Shown: positions 49,841 to 60,600 of the stretch, piece after piece | How the letters are laid out: every line of letters starts with the position of its first letter | How positions within the stretch are numbered: position 1 is the first letter of the stretch | DNA from: Synechococcus sp. CC9616 | Lineage (GTDB): Bacteria > Cyanobacteriota > Cyanobacteriia > PCC-6307 > Cyanobiaceae | NCBI RefSeq assembly: GCF_000515235.1 | Contig: NZ_KI911558.1 | Coordinates: 1,607,769 to 1,671,768 of the forward strand | DNA: 64,000 nucleotides | Direction of reading: 5' to 3' | Made by a program: the position numbers and the translations under genes | The notes under the pieces: model-generated | The model's input: the letters and a program-made list of their open reading frames with translations, nothing else | Databases searched by the model: none | What the model was told of the DNA's origin: nothing

Positions 49841-51505
49841 GTGATGGACCAACACCGCACCACCGATTCGATTCCCCCCGGCCCCTGGGACGTGGTTGTG
49901 ATTGGTGCGGGAGCTGCAGGGCTGATGAGTTGCCTGGAACTGCCAGCAGGTTTGAGGATTCTGCTGCTGAATCGCAACACCGGGCGGCGCTCCTCCAGCC
50001 GCTGGGCACAGGGAGGCATCGCGGCGGTGACGCGGACAGAAGACAGTGCTGAAAGCCATGCGGCAGACACCCTGCGCGCCGGGGCCGACCTTTGTGATGG
50101 CGATGCGGTTCGGCTACTGGTGAATGAGGCCCCCCATCGGGTGGAACAACTCCAGGCGATGGGCATGGCCTTCGATCGGGAGGGAAGCTCTTTGGCGACC
50201 ACCCTGGAAGCGGCCCACAGCCATCACCGCGTTCTGCACGTCCAGGACCAAACGGGCAAAGCCCTGGTGGAAATGCTGCGAGAGCAGGTGGAGCAGCGGG
50301 CCGGACTGCTGCATCGCCGGGGTGTGCGCGTCACGAAACTCTGGGTTGAAGGACAACACTGCTGCGGCGTGCAAGTGCTGGATGGACCGCAACTGCGCTG
50401 GATCCGTGCCCGAGCCGTGGTTGTAGCCAGCGGCGGCGGTGGGCATCTGTTCGCGAACACCACCAACCCAGCACAGGCCTGCGGCGAAGGGGTGGCTCTG
50501 GCATGGCAGGCCGGTGCTGCCGTTGAGGATCTCGAGTTCGTGCAGTTTCATCCGACGGCACTGCGGCTGGAGGATGCCCCCTGCTTTCTGATCTCAGAAG
50601 CGGTGCGCGGTGAAGGGGGCGTTCTTGTGGATGCGGCAGGAGACAGCCCGGTCGCGCATCTGCAGCAACGGGATCTCGCTCCCCGCGATCAGGTGAGCCG
50701 CGCCCTGGTGCACTCCATGCAACGTCAGGGAGTGCACCAGATGTGGCTTGATTTCTCACCGATCCATCGCGATCGCGCTGAAAACCGCTTCCCGACAATC
50801 CTGGACCGTTGCGGGGAGTTTGGCCTGAATCCCCTGGAGCGGCCCATTCCCGTTGCACCGGCCGCTCACTACTGGATGGGTGGTGTTGCCACGGATCTGC
50901 AAGCCGCCACCAGCCTGACGGGGCTCTACGCCGTTGGGGAGGTGGCCTGCACGGGGCTGCATGGAGCCAACCGCCTGGCCAGCAATTCACTGATGGAATG
51001 CCTGGTGTTCGCCCACCGCATGACTGACATTGCCTTGGCGCCTGATGTCAGCCCGATCCCTACGGCACACATGCAGCTCTGCAACACCGCACTGAGCCAC
51101 GGGGAAACAACGGCTGGACTAATTGAGCGGATTGAACACACACGTCGCCTCTGCTGGCGGGAAGCCGGCGTCAACCGCTCACCACAAGGGATGGCGGATG
51201 CCCTGAAACAGCTCCTCCATGACGATCGTGAGCTGGATGGACAGCCTCTGCTGCGGGATCTGGGCCAGCTGCAACCAGGGCAGGGACTGCATCTCGAGGA
51301 TGGCTCACGCCGGGATCTCAACCTGCTGTTGGATGTTCGCCACCGGCTGCTGGTGAGCCGCTTGATGCTGGAAGCCTGTCTGTTTCGCCGGGAGAGCCGA
51401 GGTGGCCATTTCCGCACAGATGCACCGGCAGCCATGCCGGCTTGGCGATGTCATACCCGTCAGTCCCGCGGGGAAGGCATCCGCACCCGCCCCGTGAGGA
51501 GCTGA
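49841..51505 (+). CDS. nadB: L-aspartate oxidase
   Basis: 554 aa (GTG 49841 or ATG 49844). Flavoprotein making iminoaspartate, the first step of de novo NAD synthesis. FAD motif DVVVIGAGAAGLMSCLEL near residue 15, substrate motif SSRWAQGGIAAV, then VVVASGGGGHLFANTTNPAQ, EDLEFVQFHPTAL, EAVRGEGGVLVD, AAHYWMGGV. C-terminal helical domain with SRGGHFRTD. The extra tail (~20 aa) after that is Arg-rich. Its stop is 2 bp from the convergent VKOR gene. Confidence 0.93.
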   Translation: MMDQHRTTDSIPPGPWDVVVIGAGAAGLMSCLELPAGLRILLLNRNTGRRSSSRWAQGGIAAVTRTEDSAESHAADTLRAGADLCDGDAVRLLVNEAPHRVEQLQAMGMAFDREGSSLATTLEAAHSHHRVLHVQDQTGKALVEMLREQVEQRAGLLHRRGVRVTKLWVEGQHCCGVQVLDGPQLRWIRARAVVVASGGGGHLFANTTNPAQACGEGVALAWQAGAAVEDLEFVQFHPTALRLEDAPCFLISEAVRGEGGVLVDAAGDSPVAHLQQRDLAPRDQVSRALVHSMQRQGVHQMWLDFSPIHRDRAENRFPTILDRCGEFGLNPLERPIPVAPAAHYWMGGVATDLQAATSLTGLYAVGEVACTGLHGANRLASNSLMECLVFAHRMTDIALAPDVSPIPTAHMQLCNTALSHGETTAGLIERIEHTRRLCWREAGVNRSPQGMADALKQLLHDDRELDGQPLLRDLGQLQPGQGLHLEDGSRRDLNLLLDVRHRLLVSRLMLEACLFRRESRGGHFRTDAPAAMPAWRCHTRQSRGEGIRTRPVRS

Positions 51506-51507
51506 GC

Positions 51508-52437
51508 TCAGAAATCCCGTGGACCTTTGTAACCGCTGAGATCGGCCAGTTTGTCGAGGGGTTTCACGCCTGAATCGATGCTGCCGTTGATCTCCCAGCT
51601 GGGGAATCCCTCTAGCCCCTTGCTACGGCAGAGATCAACCTGATTGTTCTGACCATCGGGGGCACACTCGACCACCTTGAGTGCCTTTGCGGCCTCCTTG
51701 CCAAACAATTCTTTCTGCTCATGGCAGTGGGGGCACCAGTAGGCGGAATACATGACGGCACCGCTGCCGGTGAGATGGTCTGCCAGGGCCAGCTTTGCCG
51801 GGTTGCTTGCTGAGGTAACCAATGGGGGAGTGCCAGGGCCACCAGCCACCGCCTCAGGCCGGTTCGGATCCAGCACCGACGCCCAGACCAACCCTCCGAG
51901 CAAAACGGCCAATGCCAGGAGGACGCCTCGGAAGATCAACTGAGCTGGGTCATCCCATCCCCCACCAACCAGCGACAGGATGAACAGGGCCAGCGATAAC
52001 GCGGCGGAGAGAACGCAGAAAAAGCAGAAGGCCTGGATCTTGATCACCATCAGGCCCACCAGCACGCCGCTGAACACCGTCATCCCCAGAGACACGGCGA
52101 ACAGACCCCACCAGGTGCGCCGCGAGAGATCAGCCTTGCTTTCCTGCAAACCAGGAAGCAAGGGCAGCAACGCCATCAGCAGAACGGCGCCGTAGGCCAG
52201 TACGCCCACCAGGGACAGTGGGATCCCATCGCCAAGGCTGCCCCAGGGACTGTTGAGCACCTTGTCGCAGCCATCTGCACCGATCGGGCAGTTGAGATCC
52301 CCAAGAAGACCCCAGCGCTTGAGGGTGATCGACCCGGTGTCGATCACACCGATCGTGGCCAAGACCGCCATGGCGACCCTCACCCACTTGGAGCCGGAAT
52401 CCTGGCGGCGGCGACTGACGAGACGGGTGGTGCCCAT
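51508..52437 (-). CDS. Vitamin K epoxide reductase (VKOR)-thioredoxin fusion
   Basis: 309 aa. Four-helix VKOR domain with loop Cys pair LNCPIGADGCDKV (~C50/C57) and active-site CxxC in QAFCFFCVLS. It is fused to a lumenal/periplasmic thioredoxin domain with YWCPHCHEQKELFG (CPHC). Regenerates disulfides in exported proteins by passing electrons to quinone; in cyanobacteria needed for photosystem assembly (family knowledge). Start ATG at 52437. Confidence 0.9.
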   Translation of the reverse strand: MGTTRLVSRRRQDSGSKWVRVAMAVLATIGVIDTGSITLKRWGLLGDLNCPIGADGCDKVLNSPWGSLGDGIPLSLVGVLAYGAVLLMALLPLLPGLQESKADLSRRTWWGLFAVSLGMTVFSGVLVGLMVIKIQAFCFFCVLSAALSLALFILSLVGGGWDDPAQLIFRGVLLALAVLLGGLVWASVLDPNRPEAVAGGPGTPPLVTSASNPAKLALADHLTGSGAVMYSAYWCPHCHEQKELFGKEAAKALKVVECAPDGQNNQVDLCRSKGLEGFPSWEINGSIDSGVKPLDKLADLSGYKGPRDF

Positions 52438-52523
52438 CTTTAAGCTTCGAATGACAGGATTTTGGCAGTTCCGTGCGCGGCAACACGTCTCCTTAGGCTG
52501 AAGATCGGCCTGCCGGTGTTGCG

Positions 52524-53900
52524 ATGACGATCAGCCCCAGCAAACCGACGGTGGCTTTTGCCCATCTGGGCTGCGAGAAGAACCGAGTCGACACCGAGCA
52601 CATGGTGGGGCTTCTGGCTGAGGCCGGGTATGGCGTGAGCACCGATGAGGACAGCGCAGCGGTGGTGGTGGTGAACACCTGCAGCTTCATCCAGGACGCC
52701 CGCGAGGAATCGGTGCGCACCCTGGTTGGGCTGGCGGAGCAGGGCAAGGAGCTGATCATCGCCGGCTGTCTTGCCCAACACTTCCAGGAGGAATTGCTCG
52801 ATTCGATCCCTGAGGCGAAGGCGATCGTCGGCACAGGGGACTACCAGCACATCGTTGAAGTGCTGCAGCGCGTGGAAGCCGGGGAACGGGTGAACCGGGT
52901 GAGCAAGGTTCCCACCTTCGTGGGTGACGAACATCTGGCGCGGCATCGCACCACCCATGAGGCCGTGGCCTACCTGAAGGTGGCGGAGGGCTGCGATTAC
53001 CGCTGCGCCTTCTGCATCATTCCCAAATTGCGGGGCAATCAGCGCAGCCGACCGATCGAATCGATCGTGGCCGAAGCCCATCAGCTCGCCGATCAGGGGG
53101 TACAGGAGCTGATCCTGATCAGCCAGATCACCACCAACTACGGGCTCGACCTTTACGGCAAACCAAAGCTGGCAGAACTGTTGCGGGCGCTCGGCGAGGT
53201 GGAGATTCCCTGGATCCGGGTGCACTACGCCTATCCCACCGGGCTGACCCGGGAGGTGCTGGCGGCCTATCGGGAGGTGCCCAACGTTCTGCCCTACCTG
53301 GATCTGCCGCTGCAACACAGCCACGCAGACGTGCTGCGGGCGATGAACCGCCCTTGGCAAGCCGATGTGAACGAGAGGCTGCTGGATCAGATCCGCGAAC
53401 AGCTGCCCGATGCGGTGTTACGCACCACCTTGATCGTTGGGTTCCCAGGCGAAACGGACGACCACTTCCGGCACCTGATGCGCTTCCTGGAACAGCAGCG
53501 CTTTGATCACGTGGGCGTGTTCACCTTCTCGCCCGAGGACGGCACGGCCGCCGCGGATCTCCCCGACCGGGTGGCTCCAGAGATGGCGCAAGCCAGAAAA
53601 GATGCCTTGATGGCCCTGCAACAACCGATCTCAGCAGCCGCAAACCAGCGCTGGGTGGGGCGCACCGTGGATGTGCTGATCGAACAACACAACTCGCAAA
53701 CCGGCGAGATGGTGGGTCGCTGCGCCCGCTTCGCCCCTGAGGTGGACGGAGAAGTTCATGTTCAAGCCGGAGCAGACGGTCAACAGGCGCGGCCAGGAAC
53801 GATGGTGCCGGTGCACATCACCGGGGCCGACATCTACGACCTAAGCGGACAGATTGTGGGTGCCCGGGCGATGGTGGCGGCAATCAGATCCGACGCTTGA
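52524..53900 (+). CDS. rimO: Ribosomal protein S12 methylthiotransferase RimO
   Basis: 458 aa. N-terminal MTTase domain with [30 protein letters not shown] and IAGCLAQ; radical SAM cluster [16 protein letters not shown]-terminal TRAM domain ([18 protein letters not shown]). Adds a methylthio group to Asp of S12. ATG at 52524; overlaps the MFS gene by four bases (TTGA). Confidence 0.95.
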   Translation: MTISPSKPTVAFAHLGCEKNRVDTEHMVGLLAEAGYGVSTDEDSAAVVVVNTCSFIQDAREESVRTLVGLAEQGKELIIAGCLAQHFQEELLDSIPEAKAIVGTGDYQHIVEVLQRVEAGERVNRVSKVPTFVGDEHLARHRTTHEAVAYLKVAEGCDYRCAFCIIPKLRGNQRSRPIESIVAEAHQLADQGVQELILISQITTNYGLDLYGKPKLAELLRALGEVEIPWIRVHYAYPTGLTREVLAAYREVPNVLPYLDLPLQHSHADVLRAMNRPWQADVNERLLDQIREQLPDAVLRTTLIVGFPGETDDHFRHLMRFLEQQRFDHVGVFTFSPEDGTAAADLPDRVAPEMAQARKDALMALQQPISAAANQRWVGRTVDVLIEQHNSQTGEMVGRCARFAPEVDGEVHVQAGADGQQARPGTMVPVHITGADIYDLSGQIVGARAMVAAIRSDA

Positions 53901-55126
53901 GCGCCTTTCCCCTTCGCCTCGAACAGCAACGCAAACTGTTCCTGGTGGTTTCCGGCATCAGCACCGCTGGATCCTTCGCTGGAATCACAGCCAAGGGCTG
54001 GATTCTTTTGCATGGCAGTGCCGATCCCTTTGTGCTGGCGCTGAATTTCGCGGCTTTGTCGCTGCCAAGCCTGATCGTCAGCGGGCCGGCGGGGGTGCGC
54101 ACCGATCGACTGGGTTGTGAGCGCGTTCTCGTGCAGGCCCAGTGGGCGTTACTAGCCGCAGCCGCCCTGGGAGCACTCGCCATTCCGCTGCTGGAGGGGA
54201 TGGCCCAGGTGCTGCTACTGCTGTTCAGCACCCTGCTGGTGGGGATCGCCGGTGCCTTTGAACTAACGGCACGCAACAAATACTGCTCACTGCTGGTGGA
54301 TGAACCGGAACAGCTGGCGGGCTATCTGGCCAGCTTTTCAGTGGTGTTCAACGTGGGAAAACTGGTGGGTCCGCCGATAGGTGGCTGGCTCGTGGCCATC
54401 GCTGGACCGTCCTGGGCCCTGGGGATCGATGCCGCCAGCTATCTGCTGCCGATCGCCAGCGTGATGTTTCTGCTCCAGCCGCGGCGTGATCTGGAACAAC
54501 GCAGTGATGGCAAGGCTGGAGCCACTCTGCTCAAGGCCTGGCGCGACTGCGGCGGCACCTTGCGCGGTGTGCTGACGCTGACCGCAGGGCTGTGCGTGGT
54601 GAATTTCTTCCACCCAGGCCTGGCGCCCCTGATCGCTGAACAGGTTCTGGGACCGGACCCCCGTGATCTGGGACTGTTCACCAGCGTGCTTGCCGCTGGC
54701 AGCATCGCCGGCGGCGTGGTGCTGCAGCGCAACAGTGCGCGTTTGAGCAGCCGTCCCTTTCTCACCCTGGGGGGCTTCGCTCTGATCACCGCCATCGCCC
54801 AGCTGGGGATGGCCAGCACATCCTCCGTTGGGATCAGCCTCGGGATGACCTTTCTGATCGGTGCAGGAACCGCCGGGCTGCTGAGCAGCTGCAATCTGAT
54901 CACCCAGATCGGAGCTCCACAGGTGATGCGAGGACGCATGGCCGGGCTGAGCCAGATCGCCTTCCTCGGCGGTGGAGGCCTGAGCGGCCTGTTGGCAGCG
55001 CTGCTGGTGATGGCCACAAGCCTGTCGAGCACCTTCGCCATCACCGGCGCGATCGGTGCCGTACTGGCGTTGCTCTGGATCGTTCGACGCGGTGATCGCC
55101 GCCTGGAGCCGATCAGATCAGCTTGA
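53897..55126 (+). CDS. Major facilitator superfamily transporter
   Basis: 409 aa, about 11-12 helices in two halves. Loop 2-3 motif [20 protein letters not shown] (GxxxDRxG-like), and a central basic loop. Closest look is the MFS_3/EntS exporter group, often small-molecule or siderophore export; no substrate can be assigned. TTG start at 53897 sharing bases with the rimO stop; translational coupling likely. 3' end overlaps the minus-strand petL-like gene by 14 bp. Confidence 0.8.
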   Translation: MSAFPLRLEQQRKLFLVVSGISTAGSFAGITAKGWILLHGSADPFVLALNFAALSLPSLIVSGPAGVRTDRLGCERVLVQAQWALLAAAALGALAIPLLEGMAQVLLLLFSTLLVGIAGAFELTARNKYCSLLVDEPEQLAGYLASFSVVFNVGKLVGPPIGGWLVAIAGPSWALGIDAASYLLPIASVMFLLQPRRDLEQRSDGKAGATLLKAWRDCGGTLRGVLTLTAGLCVVNFFHPGLAPLIAEQVLGPDPRDLGLFTSVLAAGSIAGGVVLQRNSARLSSRPFLTLGGFALITAIAQLGMASTSSVGISLGMTFLIGAGTAGLLSSCNLITQIGAPQVMRGRMAGLSQIAFLGGGGLSGLLAALLVMATSLSSTFAITGAIGAVLALLWIVRRGDRRLEPIRSA

Positions 55127-55205
55127 TTCCCTTGAGCAGCTTGGTGAGCACAAAAGCACTGACAAGACCTGCGCCGACCAGGCCGAGGTAGATAGCGACG
55201 CCCAT
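55113..55205 (-). CDS. petL: Probable cytochrome b6f subunit PetL
   Basis: 30-aa frame: MGVAIYLGLVGAGLVSAF with a single helix and C-terminal GIKLI, the sequence ending typical of PetL. PetL is a single-helix peripheral subunit of the b6f complex. The gene overlaps the MFS 3' end by 14 bp. Identity rests on length, topology and the end motif only; another small thylakoid peptide is possible. Confidence 0.5.
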   Translation of the reverse strand: MGVAIYLGLVGAGLVSAFVLTKLLKGIKLI

Positions 55206-55352
55206 GTGCGAGTAAGGAGGTGGCCACTATTAGACCAGAGATTGAACTAGCGCTTGGAAGTTGCGCTTAAGGTTCGTTAACTCGTGTCACCTGTCTCACA
55301 GGTGGACGCAAGCCGGGCCGTCCGGACCGTCCAATCGCTTCCGTTCGCCGAC

Positions 55353-56927
55353 ATGCGCACCCTCTTTATTTATCCCGAATTCCCGAAGACGTTCTGGAGT
55401 TACGAGAAGATCCTCGAACTGGTGAACCGCAAGGTTCTGCTTCCACCCCTGGGAATGTGCACCGTGGCAGCACTGCTGCCTCAGGAATGGGAGATGAAGC
55501 TGGTTGATCGCAATGTGCGAGAGGTGACGGAAGCGGAGTGGGACTGGGCTGAGCTGGTGATCATCTCCGGGATGATCGTTCAGAAAGACGACATGGCCAT
55601 CCAGATCGGCCGTGCCAAACAACGCGGCTTGCCCGTGGCCATCGGCGGACCCTTTGCCAGCTCCACACCGGATGCACCGGAACTCGACAAAGCGGATTTC
55701 AAGATCCTTGATGAAGGGGAAATCACCCTGCCGATGTTCCTCGATGCACTCGAGCGCGGCGAAACCAGTGGGCGATTCACCTCGGAAGGCGACAAACCGG
55801 ATGTAACGGCAACGCCGATCCCCCGTTTCGATCTGCTGCAGCTGGACGCCTACGACTCGATGAGCGTTCAGTTCTCACGGGGCTGCCCGTTCAACTGCGA
55901 GTTCTGCGACATCATCGTTCTCTACGGCCGCAAGCCCCGCACCAAAACCCCCGAGCAATTGGTGGCGGAGCTTCAGTACCTCTACGACCTGGGTTGGCGT
56001 CGTTCCATCTTCCTGGTGGACGACAACTTCATCGGCAACAAGCGCAACGCCAAGTTGCTGCTCCCCCAGATCCGCACCTGGCAGGAAGAGCGTGGTTATC
56101 CGTTCAGCTTCGCGACGGAAGCCTCGGTGGACCTCGCCGATGACGAGGAGATGATGCGGATGATGCACGACGCCCGCTTTGAAAGCGTGTTCCTCGGCAT
56201 CGAAACCCCCGACGAATCAAGCCTTGAGACCGCCCGGAAGATTCAGAACACGCGCAATCCACTGGATGCGGCTGTGGACCGAATCACGGCCAACGGCATT
56301 CGGGTGATGGCGGGCTTCATCATCGGCTTCGACGGCGAGAAGGATGGCGCAGGCCATCGGATCGTTGAATTCGTGACCCGCACGGGCATCCCCGCCGCGA
56401 TGATGGGCATGTTGCAGGCCCTTCCCAAGACAGCTCTCTGGGCACGACTGGAACGGGAAGGTCGCCTGATTCAGGGTGAAGATGCCGCCAAGGGTGTGAA
56501 CCAGACCAACCTGCTGAACTTCAAGCCCACCCGGCCGATCCGCGACATCGCCAACGAATACGTGGAAGCGTTCTGCGCGCTCTACGAGCCCAATGCCTAC
56601 ATGGATCGGGTGTACAGCTACTACCTGAAGATGGGCGCACCCCGCTGGAAAGCCGCCGCCAAACTGCCAACCTTCACAGATATCAAAGCTCTGAGCATCG
56701 TGATCTGGCGCCAGGGGATCAAGCGCGACACCCGCGGACGTTTCTGGCGCTACATGGTGGGGATGGCCCGCCAGAACCCTGCCCTGCTTGAACAGTTCCT
56801 AGTGGTTCTGGCCCACAACGAGCATTTCCTGGAGTATCGCTCAATCGTGCAACGGGAGATCCGCGAGCAGCTGGAATGCCTGCCACCGGAAGAGCCCACA
56901 GCAACAAAAGAACTTCAGACCGTGTAG
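55353..56927 (+). CDS. B12-binding domain radical SAM protein (DUF4070 family)
   Basis: 524 aa from the ATG at 55353, which begins the conserved MRTLFIYPEFPKTFWSYEKI; a GTG at 55284 would add 23 residues. N-terminal cobalamin-binding-like fold (ELVIISGMIVQKDDM, LPVAIGGPFASS), radical SAM cluster QFSRGCPFNCEFCDIIVLYG, and C-terminal DUF4070. Family members include methyltransferases and B12-independent rearrangers; the substrate is unknown. Confidence 0.88.
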   Translation: MRTLFIYPEFPKTFWSYEKILELVNRKVLLPPLGMCTVAALLPQEWEMKLVDRNVREVTEAEWDWAELVIISGMIVQKDDMAIQIGRAKQRGLPVAIGGPFASSTPDAPELDKADFKILDEGEITLPMFLDALERGETSGRFTSEGDKPDVTATPIPRFDLLQLDAYDSMSVQFSRGCPFNCEFCDIIVLYGRKPRTKTPEQLVAELQYLYDLGWRRSIFLVDDNFIGNKRNAKLLLPQIRTWQEERGYPFSFATEASVDLADDEEMMRMMHDARFESVFLGIETPDESSLETARKIQNTRNPLDAAVDRITANGIRVMAGFIIGFDGEKDGAGHRIVEFVTRTGIPAAMMGMLQALPKTALWARLEREGRLIQGEDAAKGVNQTNLLNFKPTRPIRDIANEYVEAFCALYEPNAYMDRVYSYYLKMGAPRWKAAAKLPTFTDIKALSIVIWRQGIKRDTRGRFWRYMVGMARQNPALLEQFLVVLAHNEHFLEYRSIVQREIREQLECLPPEEPTATKELQTV

Positions 56928-57117
56928 ATCTGGTTTCAGCTTTAGACAACCGAACCCGTCAATCAGCCCCAACTAGCAACCGGCGGCATTGATCAGCTGT
57001 TTTCACTACAAAGCGCAGCAGACCGCATTTCTCGTTCATCTGATACGCGCATCTCCATCATTTCTGACTGAATCACATGTGGGCGCTGCTCAGACTTGAA
57101 GCAATCGGCTGGCAGAA

Positions 57118-57342
57118 ATGACCGCGATTGTGAAAGGATCAAAGGTTCGCATCAAACGCAAAGAGTCCTACTGGTACAACGAAGTGGGCGTTGTTGCCTC
57201 TCGCGAAAAAGAACCCACCAAGTCGCGCTACCCCATCACCGTTCGATTTGAAAAGTGCAATTACTACGGGCTGCAAGGTGTTGACGGTGGAAACACCACC
57301 AATAACTTCAGCGAGAAAGAGCTGGAGCTGGTCACAACCTAA
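57118..57342 (+). CDS. psaE: Photosystem I reaction center subunit IV (PsaE), divergent sequence
   Basis: 74 aa. Shows the PsaE SH3-like core: [38 protein letters not shown] and [12 protein letters not shown]. PsaE sits on the stromal face of PSI and helps ferredoxin docking and cyclic flow. Compared with common picocyanobacterial PsaE, the loop after VGVVAS ([11 protein letters not shown] in place of a short VDxSGI(K/R)YP) is changed, and QGVDGGNT is present before TNNF. ATG at 57118. Located beside an AT-rich island. Confidence 0.85.
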   Translation: MTAIVKGSKVRIKRKESYWYNEVGVVASREKEPTKSRYPITVRFEKCNYYGLQGVDGGNTTNNFSEKELELVTT

Positions 57343-57669
57343 TCACCCCAAATCAACAACGCTTTTCAGTAAATATGCTGAGCCAATAACAATCTATCAG
57401 CACATAAGCGAACCAATTAGTGAGATCGCATCTTAACTAGATGCTTTTAAATATATCTATTTTGCCTGCTTTTTAGGTAACTCTATACCGCAAGAAATCC
57501 CTTTCTTGTCACCACGAATCCGACTTTAGGCGTTCGGAAGCCAAACATTCCAACCTGATGACACTTAAGCCGCATCATTCCTGCATCAAGACTCAACCTT
57601 TTTGAAGATCAGACGCCGTACTCGGCAAATGCCTACCGAGAATCGACGCACAATTCAGGCAAAGCCGGA
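57343..57669. other. AT-rich intergenic region between psaE and the RTX gene
   Basis: 327 bp. No ORF or RNA recognised. The last ~26 bases before the RTX stop (from 57644) are shared with the region next to the truncated RTX copy at 62431, so the duplication extends slightly past the gene. Confidence 0.5.
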
Positions 57670-60600
57670 TCAGATCACGTAGACCTCAGCAGCTGGCACA
57701 ATCTCAAGATTGTCCGGGAAATTCGTCAGGAAATCATCCTTTTGAACATTTTGGAGCAAAGTGTTCACTCCATAAAGGCCTGTGATCCGTAGATCGTCGC
57801 CTTCTTGGCTGAAGATGAGATCAACTGCTTTGGTGAGGCCGATGCCATCTTGATTGACATTGAAATCTGTGATGACGTCACTTTCTCCTGGTAACTCTCT
57901 TGAAAGCAGGAACACATCCTGGCCTTTACCACCTGTGAGCGTGTCGTTTTGGTAGCCGCCATACAGCAAATCATTACCCTTACCCCCTTTCAGGACATCA
58001 GCACCTTTGCGGCCAAGCAAAACATCCGTTGCTGCTCCTCCTAATGATGTGTCATCACCTCCGCCGCCATAGAGATAATCATTGCCATTTTTGCCAACGA
58101 GTCGGTCGTTTCCATTCCGGCCTCTCAACATGTCGGTTGCAGAGGAACCCTTGATGGTCTGATCCGATCCATCACCTTTTGTGAAATAACCAAAGGACTC
58201 TGGATCAGGGTTTTCTTCCAGCGTGATGGCTCTCAGTTGATTGCCATCATCTGGAATGGAATCAATGAGATTGGAATCAATGGTTGAATCACCACCGTTT
58301 GTTCCCTCATCTCCAGGCAGATTATTGCCACCTGAGACATCACCCTCGGGCAGACCCTCCGGATCAACAGGATTGCCTAAGTCAGGGGGGATAATTTCCC
58401 CGGAGCCTCCGTTGCCGCCGGCCTCACCACTGCCAGAACCGCTGCCACTTTCTGAGCCGTTGTCACCGCCAACGATTGGAAAGCCAGCGAGATCATTATC
58501 TTCTTTGAATTCGATCATCTCTTCATAATTTTCGACTTTAATGATCGTTTTGCCTACCTCTTCTCCTGAATTATTTGCAACAGCAATGGTGACTGTGCTC
58601 TCCTCTTCATTAAAAATTGAATTTTTTCGCTCCCATATGTAAGAGCTGCCGCCAGAGTTGCCGTCTTCTAATTCGTGTAAACCAAAGACAAAGTCCTCAA
58701 TCTTATCTTGACCAGGGCTTGCTACAAAAACATCGTTGTATGTATTTTTACCTGACTGATTATTTCCTGATCCATACAGAATATCATGGCCATCTCCACC
58801 ATCAAGGACGTCAGCTCCGTTTTTACCTTTTAATGTGTCTTTACCATCTCCACCAATCAGTAAATCTTGATTACCGCCGCCAATTAATTTGTCATCTCCA
58901 TCATTTCCGTCAATTTCATCGCTGTGGTTGCCACCACTAATTGTGTCGTCGGACTTTCCACCTTTAATAGTGTCTTGCCCTCCTCCCCCATTGATACTTA
59001 GTGCATCATTTTCTGCTATTGAAGTAGGCTTAGGAGAACCTGATTCATTAACATATCTAAAGTCATCATTTTGATAATAGTCTGAAAAATCATTGATACT
59101 GACGAGATCAATTGGGTTACCTAAGCTTCCCCCGTCAACTACGAACTGATTGTTTTTTTGACCTTTTCCTGGGCCTGCATATGCAAGAATAGTGCCAGGG
59201 TCACTTGCGCCGCTTGGAGGAAACTTACCTTCATTGATGACTTCGATAAGGTCAATATAGTTCTTGACTTTAATGGTTGTTGTGCCAACCATTTCGTTTC
59301 CGTCCTTTTTTAGTACGTCAATAACAACTTCCTGTTTTTCTTTATCAAAACTGGGATTGTCTCGATCCCAGATATAATATGTAGAGTCCTTTAGGCTATC
59401 TTCACCAAAGGTAAAGTCCTCAATTAAATCATTTTCTGTGCTCGCAAAAAAAGAATCATCTCCAGCTCCTCCCTGAAGAGTATCGTTTCCTCCAAGTCCA
59501 CGTAATCGATCTGATCCATCGCCACCAATGAGTGAGTCGTTGCCCACGCCACCATCGAAGGTGTCGTTTCCACTACCACCATCGAGGATGTCATCTCCAC
59601 TACCACCTGCAAGGGTGTCATCTCCATTCTCAGCCTTCAGATAATCGTCTCCATTTCCGCCATCAAGGCTGTCTTCCCCGTCCCACCCAAAAAGTTTGTC
59701 GTTTCCCTCCTCCCCTTCAATTGTGTCATTATCATTACCCCCAAGAAGTCTGTCATTGCCAAGTCCGCCTTCGAGTTTGTCATCTCCAACATTCCCATGT
59801 AAATAGTCATCTTTGTTGCCACCTGTAATGGAGTCATCCCCCTGTTTGCCATCAATCGAATATGAATCATCTGATGTCGCTATTTTTGGCTTTTCTGGTC
59901 CGACTTCCGAATCATATCTTTCTTTGTAATCATAATAATAATTAGCAAACTCGTTAATTCCTTCAACGGAGATTATATTATTTTCTTTTCCTCCTATCGC
60001 CTCAAAGTCTTTATTATCGCTTTTATAGATTAACCGGGTGTCTGGATCGCTGGCCCCCAAAGATGGTTCGAACCCAGGTGTTATTAGTGCGTCGTAGTAA
60101 TCCTTGAACTCGTCATAATTTTTGACTGTGATTGTTGCCGTCCCAACGACTTGGTCGCTTCCCTCTATCAATAAAACATCCACTTCTACATTATTTGTGT
60201 CTTCGATTAGCCTAATATTTTTTCTATCCCATACATAATTCACGTTTTCACTGGTAGGAGATACAAGTGCATCAACACCATAGACAAAGCCTTCGATCTT
60301 GTCGTTTCCTTTACTTGCTAGGAATTGATTGGATCCATCCCCGCCATTGAGTGTGTCATTGCCATCTCCGCCATAAAGGGTGTCATCACCAGCTCCACCA
60401 TCCAAAATGTCTTTACCATTCCAGCCTCTCATTGAGTCATTGCCATCTCCGCCATAAAGGGTGTCATCATCAGCTCCACCTCCAAGGGTGTCATTACCTT
60501 CGTTGCCAATGATGGTGTCATTCCCAGCGGCTCCATGCAAGGAGTCATCATTGCTGCCAGCCTCGATTTCGTCATTGCCACCGCCTCCGTCAATTTTGAA

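Noticed and set aside
58241-58940. Pro/Ser- and His-rich plus frames over the RTX gene
   Set aside because: Antisense reading of Gly/Asp-rich repeats gives such low-complexity frames.
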